Shown here: in pieces, positions 1-6,698 of the stretch | Layout of the letters: every line of letters begins with the position of its first letter | Position numbering within the stretch: the first letter of the stretch is position 1 | DNA from: Actinomycetota bacterium | GTDB lineage: Bacteria; Actinomycetota; Thermoleophilia; Solirubrobacterales; Thermoleophilaceae | Length of the DNA: 11,483 nucleotides | NCBI GenBank assembly: GCA_005883295.1 | Contig: VAWV01000164.1 | Location: forward strand, 1-11,483 | Reading direction: 5' to 3' | The notes under the pieces: model-generated | Seen by the model: only the letters and a program-made list of their open reading frames with translations | Databases searched by the model: none | What the model was told of the DNA's origin: nothing | Position numbers and translations under genes: made by a program

Positions 1-36
1 AGATGGGAAGGCGGCATATGCCTACCGGCAACTCGC

Positions 37-44
37 AAGGGAGG
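37..44 (+). promoter_or_regulatory. Shine-Dalgarno site of ftsZ
   Basis: The purine run AAGGGAGG lies 9 nt before the ATG at 54 and matches the anti-Shine-Dalgarno end of 16S rRNA. It decides the start of ftsZ: in-frame ATGs at 3 and 18 lie upstream of this site and have no comparable site in the visible sequence. It is the only strong Shine-Dalgarno I find in the window. Confidence 0.7.
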
Positions 45-53
45 TCCTCGAGA

Positions 54-1496
54 ATGGCAAGCCCTAAGCGCGCGAGCATGCGCGAGGGTCCACTGGCGGC
101 GCTCTTCCGCAAGACCGAGGAGGAGGGCCTAAAGGGGAAGCCGCGACCGAAGGACGAGGAGGGCCCCGAGCGCGACGCCCAGCGAGGCGAGCCCGAGCCC
201 CCGCGCCAGTATCAGCAGGAGCTGCCGCCGCGGCGCACGCCCGACGAGGCGCGGCCCGAGCGGCGCGAGCCGCGCAGGCCGGTGGAACGCTTGCGCGACG
301 TCTTCTCGAGCGACATCCCGGAGAACATCCTCGAGCGCACCCCGGTGCGCTCTGGCGATGAGGTGCGCCCGCGCTACGGGCGCGAGGAGCCGGTCGCAGG
401 GATTCCCGCTCCGCAGGAGGTGCACAAGCCCATGCTGCGCGTGGTCGGCGTGGGCGGCGCGGGGGTCAACGCGGTCAACCGGATGATCGAGGCCGACGTG
501 GCCGGCGTCGAGTTCGTCGCCATCAACACCGACCTCCAGTCGCTTCAGCAGTCGAGCGCGGATGTCACCCAGCACATCGGCGGGGAGGTCACCCGCGGCC
601 TCGGCTCGGGCTCCGATCCGGAGCTGGGCCGCCAGGCTGCGCTGGACTCCTACGACCAGATCAAGGGCCTGCTGAAGGGCTCCGACATGGTGTTCATCGC
701 GGCCGGCGCTGGCGGCGGCACCGGCACCGGGGCCGCGCCGGTGGTCGCGCGCATCGCGCGCGAGGCGGGCGCCCTCACCGTGGGCATCATCACCAGGCCG
801 TTCGGGTTCGAGGGCTCACGGCGCGCCCAGCAGGCCGAGCGGGGGGTGGAGGACCTGGGAGCGGAGGTCGACACCATGATCGTCATCCCCAACTCGCGGC
901 TCCTGTCGGTGCTCGACAAGCGCGTCTCGATGGTGGACGCCTTCCGCATGGCCGACGACGTGCTGCGCCAGGGCGTCCAGGGGATCTCGGACCTGATCAC
1001 GCTGCCGGGGCTCATCAACCTCGACTTCGCGGACGTCAGGACGATCATGGCCGACGCCGGCCAGGCGCTTCTCGGGATCGGGATGGGTGTCGGGGAGCAC
1101 CGGGCCATGGAGGCCGCCACGCATGCGGTCGCATCCCCACTGCTCGAGACGTCGGTCGAGGGCGCGCGCTCGATCCTGCTCTCGATCACCGGCGGGCGCG
1201 ACATGTCGCTGTGGGAGGTCAACGAGGCGGCCAAGGCCGTGGCCGAGGCCGCCCACCCGGACGCCAACATCATCTTCGGCGCGATGATCGACGAGTCCGT
1301 CGTGGACCAGGTCTGGGTCACGGTCGTGGCCACCGGCTACGGCGACCGCCCGATGATGCGATCGGACAACGGCCGCGAGCCGGCGCGAGTGGCCGCCCGC
1401 GCAGCCGATCGGGAGCCGCGCGTGTCGCGCGGGCCGTCGAAGGAGTCGTCGATGCTGGGCGACCTGGACGTCCCGGAATTCGTCCCCAAGCGCTGA
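54..1496 (+). CDS. ftsZ: Cell division protein FtsZ with long N-terminal extension
   Basis: Tubulin-like GTPase that polymerises into the Z ring at mid-cell. The product is 480 aa from the ATG at 54. The GTPase core starts near residue 127 (LRVVGVGGAGVNAVNRMIEA), with the tubulin signature GGGTGTG at 220-226 and the catalytic T7 loop NLDFAD at 322-327, so it should be an active GTPase. The last 12 residues (GDLDVPEFVPKR) match the conserved C-terminal peptide that binds FtsA/SepF-type anchors. Most FtsZ proteins start the core within about 10-30 residues and have a longer C-terminal linker. Here about 126 residues rich in Arg, Glu and Pro precede the core, and the C-terminal linker is only about 36 residues. 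The gene downstream is not a usual dcw-cluster gene, so this could be a second FtsZ paralogue. A terminator follows directly. In-frame ATGs at 3 and 18 are alternative starts without a Shine-Dalgarno. Confidence 0.95.
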   Translation: MASPKRASMREGPLAALFRKTEEEGLKGKPRPKDEEGPERDAQRGEPEPPRQYQQELPPRRTPDEARPERREPRRPVERLRDVFSSDIPENILERTPVRSGDEVRPRYGREEPVAGIPAPQEVHKPMLRVVGVGGAGVNAVNRMIEADVAGVEFVAINTDLQSLQQSSADVTQHIGGEVTRGLGSGSDPELGRQAALDSYDQIKGLLKGSDMVFIAAGAGGGTGTGAAPVVARIAREAGALTVGIITRPFGFEGSRRAQQAERGVEDLGAEVDTMIVIPNSRLLSVLDKRVSMVDAFRMADDVLRQGVQGISDLITLPGLINLDFADVRTIMADAGQALLGIGMGVGEHRAMEAATHAVASPLLETSVEGARSILLSITGGRDMSLWEVNEAAKAVAEAAHPDANIIFGAMIDESVVDQVWVTVVATGYGDRPMMRSDNGREPARVAARAADREPRVSRGPSKESSMLGDLDVPEFVPKR

Positions 1497-1532
1497 TTCA
1501 GCGGCTGCAAACCGGCGCAGCTCGTCGTCATC

Positions 1533-1566
1533 GGGGTGAGGCCGTGCAGAGCACTGTCCTCACCCC
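1533..1566 (+). terminator. Rho-independent-type terminator after ftsZ
   Basis: A perfect 9-bp stem, GGGGTGAGG (1533-1541) with CCTCACCCC (1558-1566), encloses a second perfect 4-bp stem, GTGC (1544-1547) with GCAC (1551-1554), around an AGA loop. Pyrimidine-rich sequence follows, with a TTTT run at 1586-1589 but no immediate U tract. The hairpin begins 36 nt after the ftsZ stop and lies before the next plus-strand gene, so it most likely ends the ftsZ transcript. The imperfect T tract leaves some doubt about its strength. Confidence 0.65.
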
Positions 1567-1616
1567 TCTTCCTCGGTCTGCTTGGTTTTCGCACTGAATC
1601 ACCCTTGGTGAGCACG

Positions 1617-1622
1617 TAGCAT
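1617..1622 (+). promoter_or_regulatory. Candidate -10 box of the gamma-glutamyltransferase-like gene
   Basis: TAGCAT fits the TAnnnT pattern of a -10 hexamer and lies 7 nt before the ATG at 1630, which would place the transcript start at or next to the ATG (leaderless). No Shine-Dalgarno is present and no convincing -35 is seen. Nearly the same string, CGTAGCAT(T)CGCG, precedes meaB at 10749-10760. Confidence 0.35.
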
Positions 1623-1629
1623 CGCGAGC

Positions 1630-3150
1630 ATGAGAGGAGTCGTTGCCGCCGGGCATCCCTTGACGGCGGAGGCCGGTGCGCGGGTTCTGCGGGAGGGCGG
1701 AAACGCCGTCGACGCGGCGGTCGCCGGCGTGCTCATGTCGTTCGTGGCCGAGTCCCCGCTGACCGGCCCGGGCGCCGGCGGGTTCATGCTGGTCCACACG
1801 GCCGCGGGCGAGAACCTGCTCCTCGACTTCTTCGTGGCCGCCCCCGGCGAGGGGCTCGCGGGTGTCAAGCCGGCGGCGCTCCAGCCGATCGACGTCCACT
1901 TCAGCGCCGAGGCCATCCAGGTGTTCAACATCGGGCCGTCGTCGTGCGGCGTCTACGGGAACCTCGCGGGCCTCGATCAGGCGCTTAGCCGGTTCGGGAC
2001 GATGCCGCTGTCGGAGCTGGTGCAGGGGCCGGCCCGGGCGGCGCGCGAGGGCGTCGAGCTCACGCCGATGGCCGCGTCGTTCCTGGAGATCCTGGGCCCG
2101 ATCCTCACCGCGACGCCAGAGGGGTCCGCCATCTACGCGCCCGCGGGCAGGCTGCTCAAGACTGGCGAGCGCATCCGGATGGTCGAGCTCGCGGACCTGC
2201 TCGACCGATACGGCGCCGAAGGCCCGGGATTCGCCTACACCGGCGACGTCGCCAAGGCGGTCAGCGCCTGGGTGCTCGAGCGCGGCGGCCTGATCACGGA
2301 GGATGACCTCGCCGGGTACGCGCCCGTCGACCGCCAGCCGGTCCGGGCCTACTACCGCGGGCGCGAGATGCTCACCAACCCGCCGCCGTCGTCGGGCGGG
2401 ATCCTGATCGCCTACTCGCTCGACCTGCTCGAACGTCTCGGTCGCAGCGACGTGCGCAGCCTGGTCGAGGTCATGGACCGCACCAACAAGGAGCGCACCG
2501 ACGAGTTCGTGCAAGGCCTTCACTCGGAGGGCTACCTGGAGCGCTTCCTGCACAAGGAGGCGCTCGAGAGCGCGGCCTCGGAGCTTGGAACGCGGCTCGG
2601 GTCCACGACCCACCTCGCGGCGCTTGACGCCGACGGGGCCTGCGCGTCGGTCACCTGCTCGAACGGGTCGTGCTCCGGCGTGGTCGTTCCGGGGACGGGG
2701 ATCCACCTCAACAACATGCTGGGCGAGGAGGACCTCAACCCGGGTGGGTTCCACCGGCACCAGCCGGGCCGGCGGATCCCGAGCATGATGGCCCCGACCG
2801 TGGTGCTGCGAGACGGCCAGCCCGAGGTGGCGCTCGGCTCGGCGGGCTCGAACCGCATCCGCTCGGCCATCCTCCAGACGATGCTGCGGGTGATGGATGA
2901 CGGGCTCCCGGCCGAGCAGGCGGTGGCCGCTCCGCGCGTGCACTACGAGGGCCGGATGGTGGAGGCCGAGCCCGGTGTGGACGACGACGCCCTCGGCGCG
3001 CTGGAGCGGGCGGGCTGGCCTGTCCAGCGCTTCCGCGAGCGCAACCTCTATTTCGGCGGCGTCCAGGCCGTGGCCCGCGATCCGGCGACCGGCGAGCTGT
3101 CGGGCGGCGGCGACCCGCGCCGGGGCGGCGCGGCCGTTGTGGTGGATTAG
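1630..3150 (+). CDS. Gamma-glutamyltransferase-superfamily Ntn hydrolase with altered substrate site
   Basis: The product is 506 aa. Family members are made as one chain and cut before a catalytic Thr into large and small subunits; the classical reaction hydrolyses or transfers the gamma-glutamyl group of glutathione. The N-terminus (VAAGHPLTAEAGARVL, GGNAVDAAVA) and the STTHLAALD motif, with predicted cleavage and nucleophile at Thr326, are typical. No signal peptide is visible, so a cytoplasmic place is likely, unlike secreted GGTs. The Arg that binds the glutamate carboxylate in classical GGTs (LDFRE motif) is Phe68 here (LDFFVAAP). The LNNQ-D and SSM motifs read LNNML-E and PSMM, so the acyl substrate is probably not ordinary gamma-glutamyl. 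Other amidohydrolases or acylases of the same fold are possible. The gene stands alone after the ftsZ terminator, and its TAG stop overlaps the stop of the convergent tusA-like gene. The start lacks a Shine-Dalgarno. Confidence 0.88.
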   Translation: MRGVVAAGHPLTAEAGARVLREGGNAVDAAVAGVLMSFVAESPLTGPGAGGFMLVHTAAGENLLLDFFVAAPGEGLAGVKPAALQPIDVHFSAEAIQVFNIGPSSCGVYGNLAGLDQALSRFGTMPLSELVQGPARAAREGVELTPMAASFLEILGPILTATPEGSAIYAPAGRLLKTGERIRMVELADLLDRYGAEGPGFAYTGDVAKAVSAWVLERGGLITEDDLAGYAPVDRQPVRAYYRGREMLTNPPPSSGGILIAYSLDLLERLGRSDVRSLVEVMDRTNKERTDEFVQGLHSEGYLERFLHKEALESAASELGTRLGSTTHLAALDADGACASVTCSNGSCSGVVVPGTGIHLNNMLGEEDLNPGGFHRHQPGRRIPSMMAPTVVLRDGQPEVALGSAGSNRIRSAILQTMLRVMDDGLPAEQAVAAPRVHYEGRMVEAEPGVDDDALGALERAGWPVQRFRERNLYFGGVQAVARDPATGELSGGGDPRRGGAAVVVD

Positions 3151-3377
3151 GCGCCCGGCGCACTCGCCTTGGTCAGCGCGAACTCCGTGAACCCCTTGCG
3201 CCGGCGCTCCTCGTAGCCGTGCCCCTCGGCCGCCGCCCAGGCGGCCAGGTCGATCGGCGCCTCGGGGTCGGTGGCGAGCACGAGCAGGGTCTCACCGCCC
3301 TCGAGCTCGGCGATCCTGCGCTTGGCCATCGTCAGTGGTAGGGGGCAGGCAAGGCCCCGGGCGTCCACGGTCGTCAC
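3147..3377 (-). CDS. TusA-family sulfurtransferase (CPxP motif)
   Basis: Small soluble persulfide carrier, 76 aa, the usual length for the family. The N-terminus VDARGLACPLPL holds the CPxP signature with the active Cys at residue 11, which in TusA accepts and hands on sulfane sulfur (tRNA thiolation, molybdenum cofactor or dissimilatory sulfur routes). The start must be the GTG at 3375-3377, because the next in-frame Met lies beyond the active Cys. No Shine-Dalgarno precedes it. It is divergent from a DsrE-like gene only 9 nt away, a pairing common in sulfur relay systems, and both starts lie in one palindrome. The TAA stop (3147-3149) overlaps the TAG stop of the convergent GGT-like gene within TTAG. 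Which acceptor it serves cannot be told. Confidence 0.85.
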   Translation of the reverse strand: MTTVDARGLACPLPLTMAKRRIAELEGGETLLVLATDPEAPIDLAAWAAAEGHGYEERRRKGFTEFALTKASAPGA

Positions 3378-3389
3378 AATCGGATTGTG
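3375..3389. promoter_or_regulatory. 15-bp palindrome spanning two divergent GTG starts
   Basis: CACAATC-G-GATTGTG is a perfect 7-bp inverted repeat around one central base. The left arm contains the reverse complement of the tusA-like GTG (3375-3377), and the right arm ends with the DsrE-like GTG (3387-3389). On each strand the order is CACAAT, six bases, then GTG. It could be an operator controlling both genes, or a symmetrical pair of -10-like elements for leaderless transcripts. Chance is not excluded. Confidence 0.45.
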
Positions 3390-3800
3390 GCGCCGGACTC
3401 GTCGTACACGCTCGCCGCCGTCCTCGCGACGGGCGACCTGCAGCGCCTGTACTCGGGCCTCTCGCTGCTCGTCTCGGCGGCGGTCGACGGGGAGTCCTGC
3501 GCCGCGCTGGCCACATACCGCTCGCTCGACCTGATCATGGACCCCGGCCTCGGCCGGCTGGCCGCGAACCCCGACGCCACGCCGAGCCTGGCGTGGCAGG
3601 GGCGCGAGACGTTCGCGCGCTCGCTGGCCGAGCTGCGCGATACGGCGCTGTCGCTCGACTCACTCGCCGTCTACGGCTGCTCGGCCTCGATCGAGACCAT
3701 GGGCCTGACCGAGGCCGACGTGGAGGACCGCCTGACGGGCGTGATGTCCACCCCGCGGTTCCTGCGCGAGTCGGCGGGCGCACGGCTGATCTTCGTATGA
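3387..3800 (+). CDS. DsrE/DsrF-like sulfur-relay family protein
   Basis: The product is 137 aa. The N-terminus (TLAAVLATGDLQRLYSGLSL) and the C-terminal part (VYGCSASIETMGLTEADVED, then PRFLRESAGARLIFV) follow the DsrE-like pattern of a Rossmann-type fold. Cys98 sits where DsrE relatives carry the persulfide-binding Cys. Such proteins exchange sulfur with TusA-type carriers, and a tusA-like gene diverges from this one 9 nt away, which supports a shared role. The start is the GTG at 3387, which is needed to include the first beta strand; no Shine-Dalgarno is present. The stop overlaps the next start by ATGA, so translation of the lipoprotein gene is probably coupled. The family assignment is good; the biochemical role is inferred. 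Confidence 0.75.
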   Translation: MAPDSSYTLAAVLATGDLQRLYSGLSLLVSAAVDGESCAALATYRSLDLIMDPGLGRLAANPDATPSLAWQGRETFARSLAELRDTALSLDSLAVYGCSASIETMGLTEADVEDRLTGVMSTPRFLRESAGARLIFV

Positions 3801-4198
3801 CCCTCGCGCGTGGGGCCGTTGCGGCGGCCGCCGTCCTGGCCGTCCCTTGGCTGACGAGCTGCGGGACCGCGACCGAGGACCTGATGGCCATCGACGTGAC
3901 CGGTGGGCCCGCACACGTCCACGAGCGGATCCGCGTGACGGACGACGGCCGCGCGAGCTGCGGCGGCCCCCTCCGCCAGATCCCGAGCCAGATGCTGCTC
4001 GACGCACGGGAGGCCAAGCGACTGCTGCGCCCCTACGCGAGGAACGGCGCGAGCTTCCTGACAGCTCGGAGGGACGCGCGCCAGTACGTCGTGCGGAGCT
4101 TCGACGGGACCGTCCGCTTCAGCGAGGGCGCCCCGGGCCCGGTGGCCCTCGGCCGGGTCACGCTGCTCACGCTGCACCTGGAGCGGGCCGTCTGCTAG
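3797..4198 (+). CDS. Small putative lipoprotein of unknown function
   Basis: The product is 133 aa. The N-terminus has Arg5, an Ala/Val/Leu-rich hydrophobic stretch at 6-19 and the lipobox LTSC with Cys22, so signal peptidase II should leave a 112-residue lipid-anchored protein outside the membrane. I do not recognise the mature domain. It has the pattern GGP...V.DDGR.SCGG near 36-57 followed by an alpha/beta-looking region, and further Cys at 55 and at the very last position, 133, that could form a disulfide. The ATG at 3797 overlaps the stop of the DsrE-like gene (ATGA), so the two are co-transcribed, but a sulfur-related role is only a guess. The TAG stop shares CTAG with the convergent transporter gene. 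Confidence 0.75.
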   Translation: MTLARGAVAAAAVLAVPWLTSCGTATEDLMAIDVTGGPAHVHERIRVTDDGRASCGGPLRQIPSQMLLDAREAKRLLRPYARNGASFLTARRDARQYVVRSFDGTVRFSEGAPGPVALGRVTLLTLHLERAVC

Positions 4199-5091
4199 GT
4201 CGGCTGCGGCGTCGCCGCTCGCGCCTGCTGCCGCTTCTCGCTGTGCGCGTGGATCGGGCCGGGCAGGAGCGCGGCCACGACCAGCACGACCACGAACGCC
4301 GCCACCCGGGCGGCGACCATGGGGCCTGTCCCGAGCGGATCGTCGAAGACGATGACGCCGGCCGCTATCGAGGTCGTGTTCCCGACGATCGAGGTCACGG
4401 CGATGACGGGTACGGCGGGACCGATCTGGAGCGACCGGGCGGAGGCGAAGAACGCGATTACCGCGCCCACGGCGACGACAGGAGCCCAGGGGCTCACCAG
4501 GCTCAGCGGCCCGTCGAAGTGGTGGGTCAGCCCCTTCAGCCCGATGTGCGTCGCGGTGAACAGCGCGCCCGCCGCCGCACCGAGGAGCACGCCGGTGCGG
4601 TCGCGCAGCACCTGCCGCTGCTGCGCCGACAGGAGCAGGAAGGCACCGACCCCGATCATCCCGGCCTCGAACGCGATCATCCCGGGAAGCTGGTAGCTCG
4701 AATGGGGCCCGTGAACGTCGCCCGCCGACAGCGCGAGGAACGCGAGGCCCGCGGCCGCGAGGCAGATGCCGAGCCACTCGCGCTTGCGGAGCTCGAAGCC
4801 GAACAGGCGCTCGGCCAGGAGGCCGAGGAAGATGAACCCGGTCGCGAGCGACGCCTGGACGATCGAGAGCGGCGCGATCCCGAGGGCGCCGACGTGCAGC
4901 AGCCACCCCACGGCCGCGGCGATGTAACCGATCGTCCACCACTTCGACCGGAACAGCCCGACGATGGTCCGGAGCGGGCGCCGAACCTCCACCTCCGGCG
5001 CGGCGGCGGCTCCTCGCTGCCGCCACAGAGAGCCCAGATTCGCCACCAGCGACGACCCGAGCGCCACGGGGACGCCTAGCTCCCAACCCAT
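4195..5091 (-). CDS. DMT-superfamily (EamA/NIPA-like) membrane transporter
   Basis: Integral membrane protein of 298 aa with about nine to ten hydrophobic segments, clearest near residues 6-22, 53-69, 72-93, 105-123, 136-154, 167-185, 203-218, 226-248 and 260-276. The internal repeat of small helices with Gly/Ala/Pro kinks, and phrases such as GIAPLSIVQASLATGFIF and IGPAVPVIAVTSIVGN, fit the drug/metabolite transporter superfamily, closest to the EamA/NIPA-like branch. The substrate cannot be told. I chose the ATG at 5091 because the frame upstream looks non-coding and reaches into the preceding gene; MGWELGVPVALG enters the first helix directly. It follows the Lon-domain gene by 50 nt on the same strand and may belong to its operon. 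No good Shine-Dalgarno is seen. Confidence 0.8.
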   Translation of the reverse strand: MGWELGVPVALGSSLVANLGSLWRQRGAAAAPEVEVRRPLRTIVGLFRSKWWTIGYIAAAVGWLLHVGALGIAPLSIVQASLATGFIFLGLLAERLFGFELRKREWLGICLAAAGLAFLALSAGDVHGPHSSYQLPGMIAFEAGMIGVGAFLLLSAQQRQVLRDRTGVLLGAAAGALFTATHIGLKGLTHHFDGPLSLVSPWAPVVAVGAVIAFFASARSLQIGPAVPVIAVTSIVGNTTSIAAGVIVFDDPLGTGPMVAARVAAFVVVLVVAALLPGPIHAHSEKRQQARAATPQPT

Positions 5092-5141
5092 GGATTGGGC
5101 TACCCGGGGGTCTCGCGAGGAAACGCCCCGGTCTCGGTCGG

Positions 5142-5762
5142 CTAGAAGCGCACCCGTCCGTTGGAGCGCGCAGCCTCGAGCGCCTCCTCGGCCTTCTCGA
5201 GCCGGGTGCGCGCAACGCCGAACAGCTCGCCGACGGCCCGCAGGCGGTCGGCCTCGGAGCGCTCCTCGAGCAGCGACTGCTTCGGCTCCGCGGAGAGCTC
5301 GATCGTCGACGCCATCGCGTACGACGAGAGCTCGGCCAGCTGGTCCGAGGCGGGACGCTCGCCGGTCACGTGCTCGACCAGGTCGGCGTAGCTGTCGTGC
5401 GCGGAATCGGCGAGCGCCTCGTCGCGGCCCTCCTCGCGATCGTCGAGGAACTCCACGTCGGCGGCCGGATACGGCAGGTCCTCGATCCGCCTGACGATCT
5501 GGAACGGCCGGTCGCCGCGCACGAGGATGTTCATGCGGCCGTCCTCCAGGCGCTCGAGCACCTGCGTGACCGTCGCCGAGCAACCCACGTCGCGGAGCCC
5601 GCCCTCGGCCAGCCAGACGATCCCGAAGTCGCACTCCTCCTCGATGCAGCGCCCGATCATCAGCTTGTAGCGCTCCTCGAATATGTGCAGGGGGACCACC
5701 TCGGTGGGCAGCAATACCAGGCCCAGCGGGAACAGCGGGAAGCGGTCCGCCAGCTCACCCAT
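5142..5762 (-). CDS. Stand-alone Lon substrate-binding (LON N-terminal) domain protein
   Basis: The product is 206 aa. Residues 8-36 (FPLFPLGLVLLPTEVVPLHI, then FEERYKLMI) are the classic start of the Lon N-terminal PUA-like domain, followed by the beta-rich body (GCSATVTQVLERLEDGRMNI, RPFQIVRRIED). The AAA+ and Ser-Lys protease parts of Lon are absent, and the protein ends after a Glu/Ala-rich helical region at about 150-200. Such short proteins are widespread; proposed roles are peptide or substrate binding, and the true function is unsettled. It is soluble, with no signal peptide. The ATG at 5762 overlaps the end of the upstream methyltransferase gene by 8 nt, so the two are translationally coupled. 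Confidence 0.9.
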   Translation of the reverse strand: MGELADRFPLFPLGLVLLPTEVVPLHIFEERYKLMIGRCIEEECDFGIVWLAEGGLRDVGCSATVTQVLERLEDGRMNILVRGDRPFQIVRRIEDLPYPAADVEFLDDREEGRDEALADSAHDSYADLVEHVTGERPASDQLAELSSYAMASTIELSAEPKQSLLEERSEADRLRAVGELFGVARTRLEKAEEALEAARSNGRVRF

Positions 5763-6669
5763 CGGCCGTGGCGCGAGCTGACAGCAGGAGGTTGTAGAAG
5801 ATCGCCGGAGGGAGCCCGCGCTCGAGGACCCGGGTGTCGAGCGCCTTCAGGGCGAGGTAGCCGTGGTACGCCCACTGGAACCAGAGCGGCGGGATCTGCT
5901 CGGGTTCGGCCGTCGACTCGAGGGTGCGGTTGATCCACCCGAACCAGCCCGACACGAGCTCCTCGCCGGAGACGCGGACGTCCTCGAACCCCTCCTCGCG
6001 CGCGAGCCGGCGGAGCTGCGCCGGGGTGAAGGCGTGGACGTCGACCGCGTGCTCGAGCCCGTGTACTCGCGCCGCCTCGCCATCCTCGAGCCGGAGGCGC
6101 TCGCCGGCTCCCAGCAGCCGGCGCCAGGCCGGCGCCACCGCGAGCGCGGCCTGCTTGGGGACGCCCGCCAGGCGGTCGCCGTGACGGGAGGGCTCGCCGC
6201 AGAACGCCAGACGCCCGCCCGGTCGCAGCACCCGCCTGAACTCAGCGAACGCACCCGGCAGGTCCGGCAGGTGATGGAGCACGGCGTGCCCGAAGACGAG
6301 GTCGAACGACGCGTCGGGGAGGGGGAGCTCCGCGGCGTCGGCGCGGACGGTCTCGACCTCGACCCCGAGTCGCCGGGCCGACGTCGCGAGCTCGTCGAGC
6401 ATCCCCCGAGAGATGTCGGTGGCCACCGCGGACTCGATCACGCCGGCGCGGAGCAGGTTCAGCGAGAAGTAGCCGGTCCCCGCGCCGATCTCGAGGGCCC
6501 GCCCGAAGCGCAGGCCGCGCTCGCCGAGCGCGCGCTGCAGCTTGGCGACGACCTGGGCGCGTCCCTGCACGCCGTACGAGATCCCCCATTTGCGGTCGTA
6601 GTCCGCGGCGGCGACGTCGTGGTAGCGGGCGTTGACGTCCTTGATCTCCTCGGCGGACGGAGCCGGCAT
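5755..6669 (-). CDS. Class I SAM-dependent methyltransferase
   Basis: The product is 304 aa. It has the Rossmann methyltransferase signature: motif I ALEIGAGTGYF at 58-68, an acidic residue after strand 2 (VATDIS, Asp85), motif II/III DASFDLVFGHAVLHHLPD at 119-136, and RVLRPGGRLAF at 146-156. This is the Methyltransf_11 pattern, cytoplasmic, using S-adenosylmethionine. The C-terminal third (about 190-300) contains an aromatic-rich segment (WFGWINRTLE, PPLWFQWAYHGYL) that may set the acceptor; the acceptor itself is unknown. It leads a minus-strand operon with the Lon-domain and probably the transporter genes, and diverges from the Rv3030-like methyltransferase gene by 29 nt. That proximity makes a role in glucan methylation possible but unproven. 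The ATG at 6669 has no clear Shine-Dalgarno but has a TACACT box 8 nt upstream. Confidence 0.88.
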   Translation of the reverse strand: MPAPSAEEIKDVNARYHDVAAADYDRKWGISYGVQGRAQVVAKLQRALGERGLRFGRALEIGAGTGYFSLNLLRAGVIESAVATDISRGMLDELATSARRLGVEVETVRADAAELPLPDASFDLVFGHAVLHHLPDLPGAFAEFRRVLRPGGRLAFCGEPSRHGDRLAGVPKQAALAVAPAWRRLLGAGERLRLEDGEAARVHGLEHAVDVHAFTPAQLRRLAREEGFEDVRVSGEELVSGWFGWINRTLESTAEPEQIPPLWFQWAYHGYLALKALDTRVLERGLPPAIFYNLLLSARATADG

Positions 6670-6677
6670 CTCGCGCG

Positions 6678-6683
6678 AGTGTA
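6678..6683 (-). promoter_or_regulatory. Candidate -10 box of the minus-strand methyltransferase operon
   Basis: On the minus strand TACACT lies 8 nt before the ATG at 6669, placing transcription start at or beside the ATG. On the plus strand the partly overlapping TATCCT (6682-6687) lies 11 nt before the TTG at 6699. The 29-nt divergent gap leaves little room for separate promoters, so overlapping ones are likely. No -35 element is evident. Confidence 0.3.
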
Positions 6684-6698
6684 TCCTCGCCCGCCGGC

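Noticed and set aside
1..53. Longer ftsZ starting at ATG 3 or ATG 18
   Set aside because: The strong Shine-Dalgarno at 37-44 is inside those longer forms and is ideally placed for the ATG at 54.
1494..1601. 8-base inverted repeat TGATTCAG / CTGAATCA flanking the ftsZ-GGT gap
   Set aside because: The arms are 92 bases apart and enclose the terminator hairpin; there is no transposase, target duplication or other sign of a mobile element. Chance is likely.
1528..2943. 471-codon minus-strand frame opposite the GGT-like gene
   Set aside because: It shows no recognisable motif, and the plus-strand product is a full-length family member with its cleavage site.
3671..5215. 514-codon minus-strand frame across the lipoprotein and transporter region
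   Set aside because: It is low-complexity Arg/Pro/Ala sequence, a frame shadow of the transporter gene and of the antisense of the lipoprotein gene.
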